Assembly: GCA_947457445.1 (NCBI GenBank)
Contig: CANGVO010000030.1
Location: forward strand, 1 to 9,590
Length of the DNA stretch: 9,590 nucleotides
Direction: 5' to 3'
Origin: Actinomycetota bacterium
GTDB lineage: Bacteria > Actinomycetota > Actinomycetes > Nanopelagicales > Nanopelagicaceae
Shown here: piece by piece, positions 6,657 to 9,590 of the stretch
How the letters are laid out: every line of letters starts with the position of its first letter
Numbering within the stretch: position 1 is the stretch's first letter
The notes under the pieces: generated by a model
What the model saw: the letters and a program-made list of their open reading frames with translations, nothing else
Told to the model about the DNA's origin: nothing
Databases searched by the model: none
Made by a program: the position numbers and the translations under genes

Positions 6657-7320
6657 GTGAGCCGATCCACTTAAAGTACTCACCGGTTAAAACAACTCGT
6701 AAGTTGCGAGATCGATCTGGTGTTATTTGCAAATGCTGGGCAATACGAGCCACGATCTGTTCTACAGATTTCTCACTGACATAACGCACTTTAGCTATCT
6801 CGGAATTACTTAAACCTCTGGCGAGTAAGCGAAAAGTTTCAATCTGAATATCCGTGAATTCGCTTAAGACCGAGCGGAAAGCATTTTCATGGAGCGATCC
6901 ATGGCTATCAATCCAAGACATCTTTTTCTTCTCAGTGACAGCGACAATGGAATTTGTGATTGCGTGGCCAACAACTGCTAAATCCGCAACCGATTTTTTG
7001 AGAATAACTTGAGAACCGGTTGGAATTTGTTTCTCAGATAATCCAAGTAATCGTAGGTCTGGACATGCAGTCATTAAGACAATGCCCAGTAACGGATTTA
7101 CTTTGCGAAACTTATTTACTAAAGCCAAAGCCTCTTCGCCCGCAAACTGTAAGTCGATTAAAACTACTTCGGGAGAAAGAAACTTATATAAATTTTCGGC
7201 AATCTCTTCGGTATGAGCCTCTGCAACAACATTTACAGATTGCAAACGAAGCGCTGCGCTAAGAGTTGCTAACTCGAATGCGTCATCACTTGCTACAAGA
7301 ACTGTTGCGGAGTTGGGCAC
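6646..7320 (-). CDS. LuxR/NarL-family response regulator (orphan)
   Basis: A 224-residue protein with an N-terminal receiver domain (about 5-125) and a C-terminal LuxR-type helix-turn-helix (about 152-200). The receiver has the expected acidic pair D12/D13, phospho-acceptor D56 in VVLIDL, T84 in LMTA and K108 in VILKK, so phosphorylation is plausible. The HTH region reads FTDIQIETFRLLARGLSNSEIA and then VSEKSVEQIVARIAQHL, the usual LuxR layout with recognition helix at about 182-196. The start is GTG at 7320. A TATCTT hexamer lies 5 bases upstream, with no well-spaced Shine-Dalgarno, suggesting a leaderless mRNA. No histidine kinase is seen in the window. The genes downstream on the same strand are the tau-like protein, muramidase and galTK. 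Whether it controls them is not shown. Confidence 0.9.
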   Translation of the reverse strand: MPNSATVLVASDDAFELATLSAALRLQSVNVVAEAHTEEIAENLYKFLSPEVVLIDLQFAGEEALALVNKFRKVNPLLGIVLMTACPDLRLLGLSEKQIPTGSQVILKKSVADLAVVGHAITNSIVAVTEKKKMSWIDSHGSLHENAFRSVLSEFTDIQIETFRLLARGLSNSEIAKVRYVSEKSVEQIVARIAQHLQITPDRSRNLRVVLTGEYFKWIGSPRH

Positions 7321-7325
7321 ACCTA

Positions 7326-7331
7326 AAGATA
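7326..7331 (-). promoter_or_regulatory. Possible -10 element of the response-regulator gene
   Basis: On the minus strand TATCTT (TANNNT) lies 5 bases before the GTG start at 7320, consistent with transcription starting at or near the start codon. It overlaps copy B of the AGGGTTATC element, which would allow a bound protein to block or aid this promoter. Confidence 0.3.
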
Positions 7332-7336
7332 ACCCT
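7328..7336 (-). repeat. AGGGTTATC element, copy B (response-regulator upstream)
   Basis: The second exact copy of the 9-base sequence, read on the minus strand and preceded by TTAAC. It overlaps the proposed -10 of the response-regulator gene. Copy C lies 57 bases away in the same orientation and is preceded by TTAAGT. Confidence 0.4.
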
Positions 7337-7366
7337 GTTAAGTGTTACGCGCGTTGTGAAAGAAAA

Positions 7367-7381
7367 ATTATTTTAAATAAT
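7367..7381 (-). terminator. A/T palindrome with T-run downstream of nnrD; possible weak terminator
   Basis: ATTATTT and AAATAAT form a perfect 7-bp inverted repeat around one central base. Going downstream on the minus strand, its right end merges into a run of T (TTTTTCTTTC), as in an intrinsic terminator. The stem has no G/C pairs and almost no loop, so its strength is doubtful. It could also be an A/T-rich protein-binding or promoter upstream element. Confidence 0.35.
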
Positions 7382-7384
7382 GGG

Positions 7385-7393
7385 GATAACCCT
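7385..7393 (-). repeat. AGGGTTATC element, copy C (end of nnrD)
   Basis: The third exact copy of the 9-base sequence, overlapping the last two bases of the nnrD TAG stop codon. Continued on the minus strand it reads TTATCCCCA, one base off a DnaA box (TTATCCACA). A single imperfect box is weak evidence for DnaA binding. Confidence 0.35.
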
Positions 7394-8240
7394 ACTTAAT
7401 TATTTTTCTAATTACTTCTGGAATAAATTCAATAATTGATGTGGCAGAAATAGGGGCATCCTTAGCAGCGGCGATCGCCGCTAAGTTATGAATAAATGCA
7501 CCAGTGGCTGCGACTTTCGCAAGTTGTTCTGGATCATTTAAAATTGCGATGTAATTTGTAGCAACAAGTGCGCCAATTATTCCCGCTAATACATCACCAG
7601 TTCCTGCAGTTGCGAGCCATGCCGTCGCTTTAGGTAGTTCAATTAAATTTTTTTCACTTGCAACATAAGTTGTAGCGCCTTTCAAGAGTACTACTGATCC
7701 CAGTAGTTGATTACTTTTGACCGCCCACTTGGCTGGATCAGACTCAATTGCCTCGGTGCTGGCACTTATTCCACGCGTTTTCAGCAACTTCGATAGTTCA
7801 CCAGCGTGAGGCGTAATCAAAGTTGGTTGAGACAATTTACCTGCCCAATTAAGTGCACCTGCATCCAAAATAGTTGGAACGCTTTGAGCTTTCATCAATG
7901 CAAACCAACGATGACGCAGCCAAGTGGAAATATCTTCGTATTTTTTCTCGCTAATTCCAGAACCAGATATCCATGCATCAACTTTTCCTGGCTGGACGAG
8001 AGCTTCCGGAGTTGAGTGAAGTACGAGATGAGCCAATCCAGATGAACTATGAAAGCGAAGTACGCCTAGCCCTGTTGCAAAGGCTGCGCGCGAAGTCAAG
8101 ACTGCAGCACCTGGGTACTTCGCCGAGCCAGTAATCATCCCCAGGGATCCACGTGAATACTTATGATCTAGATCGCTTGGGATAACGATGCACTTCTTGG
8201 CATCTCTGGCTGTCCATTTTTGGCTTTTCATAACTCTCAT
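7392..8240 (-). CDS. nnrD: ADP/ATP-dependent (S)-NAD(P)H-hydrate dehydratase
   Basis: A ribokinase-fold protein of 282 residues, equal to the C-terminal (YjeF C-terminal/CARKD) half of the bifunctional Nnr enzymes. It dehydrates (S)-NADHX and (S)-NADPHX back to NADH and NADPH using a nucleotide phosphate, a metabolite-repair role in the cytoplasm. Marks are KYSRGSLGMITGSAKYPGAA (27-46), TPHAGE at 143-148, VVLLKGA at 183-189, and TAGTGDVLAG at 211-220, where D216 is the expected catalytic aspartate. The first residue of that last motif is T where N is usual. The epimerase partner domain (NnrE) is not fused here and not seen nearby. The ATG at 8240 is supported by AAGG at 8250-8247 with a 6-base spacer. 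The gene is divergent from the oxidoreductase. Confidence 0.92.
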   Translation of the reverse strand: MRVMKSQKWTARDAKKCIVIPSDLDHKYSRGSLGMITGSAKYPGAAVLTSRAAFATGLGVLRFHSSSGLAHLVLHSTPEALVQPGKVDAWISGSGISEKKYEDISTWLRHRWFALMKAQSVPTILDAGALNWAGKLSQPTLITPHAGELSKLLKTRGISASTEAIESDPAKWAVKSNQLLGSVVLLKGATTYVASEKNLIELPKATAWLATAGTGDVLAGIIGALVATNYIAILNDPEQLAKVAATGAFIHNLAAIAAAKDAPISATSIIEFIPEVIRKIIK

Positions 8241-8251
8241 CGTACGCCTTA

Positions 8252-8280
8252 TTGGAGATAACTAATTTTGCAAGTATTGT
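8252..8280 (+). promoter_or_regulatory. Possible promoter of the Gfo/Idh/MocA gene (leaderless)
   Basis: TTGGAG at 8252-8257 and TATTGT at 8275-8280 are separated by 17 bases. The second hexamer ends 7 bases before the ATG at 8288. This spacing fits a -35/-10 pair driving a leaderless mRNA. The -35 matches consensus only at TTG. The region is the 47-base divergent spacer with nnrD. Confidence 0.4.
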
Positions 8281-8287
8281 CTCCGAC

Positions 8288-9253
8288 ATGGACAAAGTAC
8301 GCTGGGGATTTATAGGTGCAGGTTACATAGCAAAGTTGGCGCTCTATCCAGCGCTACTAAATTCAAATGATGGTGAAATTTACGCAGTTGGCTCAAAAGA
8401 TGTCGAACGTGGAAAGTCGCTTTCTCCTTCAGGTTTGGTTTACACAGATTATGACGAACTACTTGCAGATCCTAAAGTTGAAGCAATTTATATCTCACTC
8501 CCAAATTCACTTCATATCGAATGGTCAATCAAAGCAATGCGTGCAGGTAAGCATGTACTTTGTGAAAAACCGGCGGCAATGAACGTTGCACAATTAAAAG
8601 AAGCGATTGCTGTTGCAAACGAAACCGGACTTATTTTCATGGAGGCAAGTTGGAATCGTTGGCACCCGCGCACAATTCGTTTAAAGCAAATCGTTGATTC
8701 AGGTTTGATTGGTGAAGTAAAGGATATCCGCAGCGCATTTACCTACGACGGGCTTGATCCAAGCAATATTCGCGCTATTCACGAACTCGGCGGAGGTGGC
8801 CTTTACGACCTTGGTCCTTATTCTGTCGCAGCGCCTATTTGGTTGATGGATTTTGCACCTGTAACCAACATTGCAACAAAAGTTAAGTGGCACCCAGGCG
8901 GTTGCGATGAAACTGTTACAACATCATTTGATATCGGTGGCGCGCGCGCCGAGGCACTTACCTCTATGAACACTCCGAATACACTCTATTTTGATGTGAT
9001 TGGCACAAAGGGCCGCGTTTCATTAACTGGCAACGATGCTTTCAATTCACACAACAAGGCCAGCACTCTTGAAATCGAAGTTGATGGAAAAGTTACTGTC
9101 GAGAACTTTGCTGCTTGCGATCCTTATCAACTAATGGCCGATTCCATGTCGCGCCGAATTCGCGGGGGAGAGGGATGGCTAATGCCTCATTCTGATTCAA
9201 TCGCATTTGCCGAAGTCTTTGACCGAGCATTTACAGTTATGGGACGCCCTTAA
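8288..9253 (+). CDS. Gfo/Idh/MocA-family NAD(P)-dependent oxidoreductase
   Basis: A 321-residue protein counted from the ATG at 8288. The N-terminal Rossmann fold has WGFIGAGYIA (6-15) for NAD(P). The motif CEKPAA at 92-97 carries the conserved catalytic lysine, K94. The C-terminal domain has MEASWNRWHP (118-127) and ELGGGGLYDLGPYSV (166-180), matching the sugar-dehydrogenase and glucose-fructose oxidoreductase branch. Members oxidise or reduce sugars, inositols or their derivatives, or trans-dihydrodiols. The substrate cannot be told from sequence. The frame remains open to a TTG at 8252, but that codon coincides with a possible -35 and the extra 12 residues do not look family-like, so I prefer 8288. 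There is no Shine-Dalgarno. The next gene, katG, begins 95 bases downstream and has its own ribosome binding site. Confidence 0.9.
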   Translation: MDKVRWGFIGAGYIAKLALYPALLNSNDGEIYAVGSKDVERGKSLSPSGLVYTDYDELLADPKVEAIYISLPNSLHIEWSIKAMRAGKHVLCEKPAAMNVAQLKEAIAVANETGLIFMEASWNRWHPRTIRLKQIVDSGLIGEVKDIRSAFTYDGLDPSNIRAIHELGGGGLYDLGPYSVAAPIWLMDFAPVTNIATKVKWHPGGCDETVTTSFDIGGARAEALTSMNTPNTLYFDVIGTKGRVSLTGNDAFNSHNKASTLEIEVDGKVTVENFAACDPYQLMADSMSRRIRGGEGWLMPHSDSIAFAEVFDRAFTVMGRP

Positions 9254-9312
9254 CTCTAGGTAAATTCTTGTTATTTGAGACATTCCGAGGTGGCGACTTT
9301 TCCCTCGTTGGA

Positions 9313-9318
9313 TAGTCT
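9313..9318 (+). promoter_or_regulatory. Possible -10 element of katG
   Basis: TAGTCT in the context TTGGATAGTCT fits TANNNT and would give an untranslated leader of about 24 bases. No convincing -35 is found, and no furA gene sits upstream as it does in many actinobacteria. I could not identify a clear Fur-type operator in 9254-9348. Confidence 0.25.
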
Positions 9319-9338
9319 TGCCTAAGCAACTTACTTTT

Positions 9339-9343
9339 GGAGG
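9339..9343 (+). promoter_or_regulatory. Strong Shine-Dalgarno of katG
   Basis: GGAGG lies 5 bases before the ATG at 9349 and fixes the katG start. It is the best ribosome binding site in the window, standing out against several genes that have none. Confidence 0.8.
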
Positions 9344-9348
9344 ACGCC

Positions 9349-9590
9349 ATGGAAGACACTGCAAAATGCCCTTACACCGGTGCAAAATTAGCCGATGAAG
9401 GAAAGTACAACCGTGACTGGTGGCCAAACCAACTAGACCTAAAAATTTTGCACGGCAATTCTCCGCAAGCTGACCCAATGGATGAGAAGTTTAATTACGC
9501 CAAAGAATTTAAATCACTAGATCTAAAAGCGCTAACGCGCGATATTGAGAAATTAATGACTACATCACAAGAGTGGTGGCCGGCAGATTA
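9349..9590 (+). CDS. katG: Catalase-peroxidase KatG, N-terminal part (cut by window end)
   Basis: Only the first 80 codons are present, and the frame is open to the window edge. The residues match the start of bacterial KatG: KCPYTG at 6-11, [11 protein letters not shown] at 21-31, a DPM at 42-44, F-N-Y-A-K-E-F at 48-54, LDLKAL at 57-62, and SQEWWPAD at 73-80. The full protein, normally above 700 residues, is a heme enzyme that breaks down hydrogen peroxide by catalase and peroxidase activities. The active-site RxxWH and the Met-Tyr-Trp crosslink lie beyond the window, so activity cannot be confirmed. The start is set by the GGAGG at 9339-9343. In acI-type freshwater actinobacteria peroxide removal is known to limit growth, which would make this an important gene if the organism guess is right. 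Confidence 0.93.
   Translation, partial: MEDTAKCPYTGAKLADEGKYNRDWWPNQLDLKILHGNSPQADPMDEKFNYAKEFKSLDLKALTRDIEKLMTTSQEWWPAD

Noticed and set aside
2430..7320. A new defence or toxin-antitoxin system in the minus-strand gene series
   Set aside because: galK, galT, a GH25 muramidase and a response regulator account for the series, and the small protein has no toxin or antitoxin features.
7381..7393. DnaA box or replication origin near TTATCCCCA
   Set aside because: It is a single box with one mismatch. No box cluster and no dnaA, dnaN, parA or gyrase genes are nearby.
8252..8287. TTG start for the oxidoreductase giving 12 extra residues
   Set aside because: The TTG overlaps a possible -35 element, the added residues do not fit the family N-terminus, and the ATG at 8288 directly precedes the Rossmann motif.
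9197..9478. 93-codon minus-strand open frame across the oxidoreductase end and katG start
   Set aside because: It overlaps katG, whose N-terminal motifs and strong ribosome site are clear on the other strand. It has no recognisable domain.

Overview
This window looks like core chromosome of a low-GC actinobacterium with a streamlined genome. The best fit by gene types, AT-rich composition and tight packing is the freshwater acI lineage (Nanopelagicales: Planktophila/Nanopelagicus-like). That assignment is inferred from gene content and protein style, not from a phylogenetic marker. No insertion sequence, integrase, phage gene, CRISPR array or origin is visible. No gene-free stretch exceeds about 100 bases.

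Layout. Bases 1-75 are tRNA-Asn(GTT), lacking only its first base at the window edge. On the + strand there follow a membrane DoxD-like/Rieske iron-sulfur fusion protein, a secreted HtrA-type protease with a PDZ domain, and a small ACT-domain protein. These converge tail to tail, 8 bases apart, on a long minus-strand series. In transcription order that series is an orphan LuxR-type response regulator (7320-6646), a small protein resembling the C-terminal part of DNA polymerase III tau (6608-6339), a secreted GH25 muramidase (6339-4711), galT (4675-3569) and galK (3563-2430). Upstream on the same strand is nnrD, the NAD(P)H-hydrate dehydratase. It is divergent from a Gfo/Idh/MocA oxidoreductase on the + strand. 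The window ends inside katG (catalase-peroxidase).

How the genes work together. GalT and GalK form two steps of the Leloir pathway and are almost certainly co-translated; galE and galM are not here. The muramidase and the tau-like gene overlap at TGATG and are coupled. NnrD repairs hydrated NAD(P)H, and KatG removes peroxide. KatG matters in acI-type bacteria, which are known to be peroxide-sensitive. Several starts (galT, the regulator, the oxidoreductase) have a TANNNT -10-like hexamer 5-8 bases before the start codon and no Shine-Dalgarno, which suggests leaderless mRNAs. katG and nnrD have clear ribosome binding sites.

I do not see a convincing new multi-gene defence or metabolic system. 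The items most worth checking are the DoxD-Rieske fusion, the stand-alone tau-domain-like protein, the two-cysteine N-terminal segment of the protease, the 9-base AGGGTTATC element found at three non-coding or gene-edge sites near promoters, and the A54 T-loop of the tRNA.
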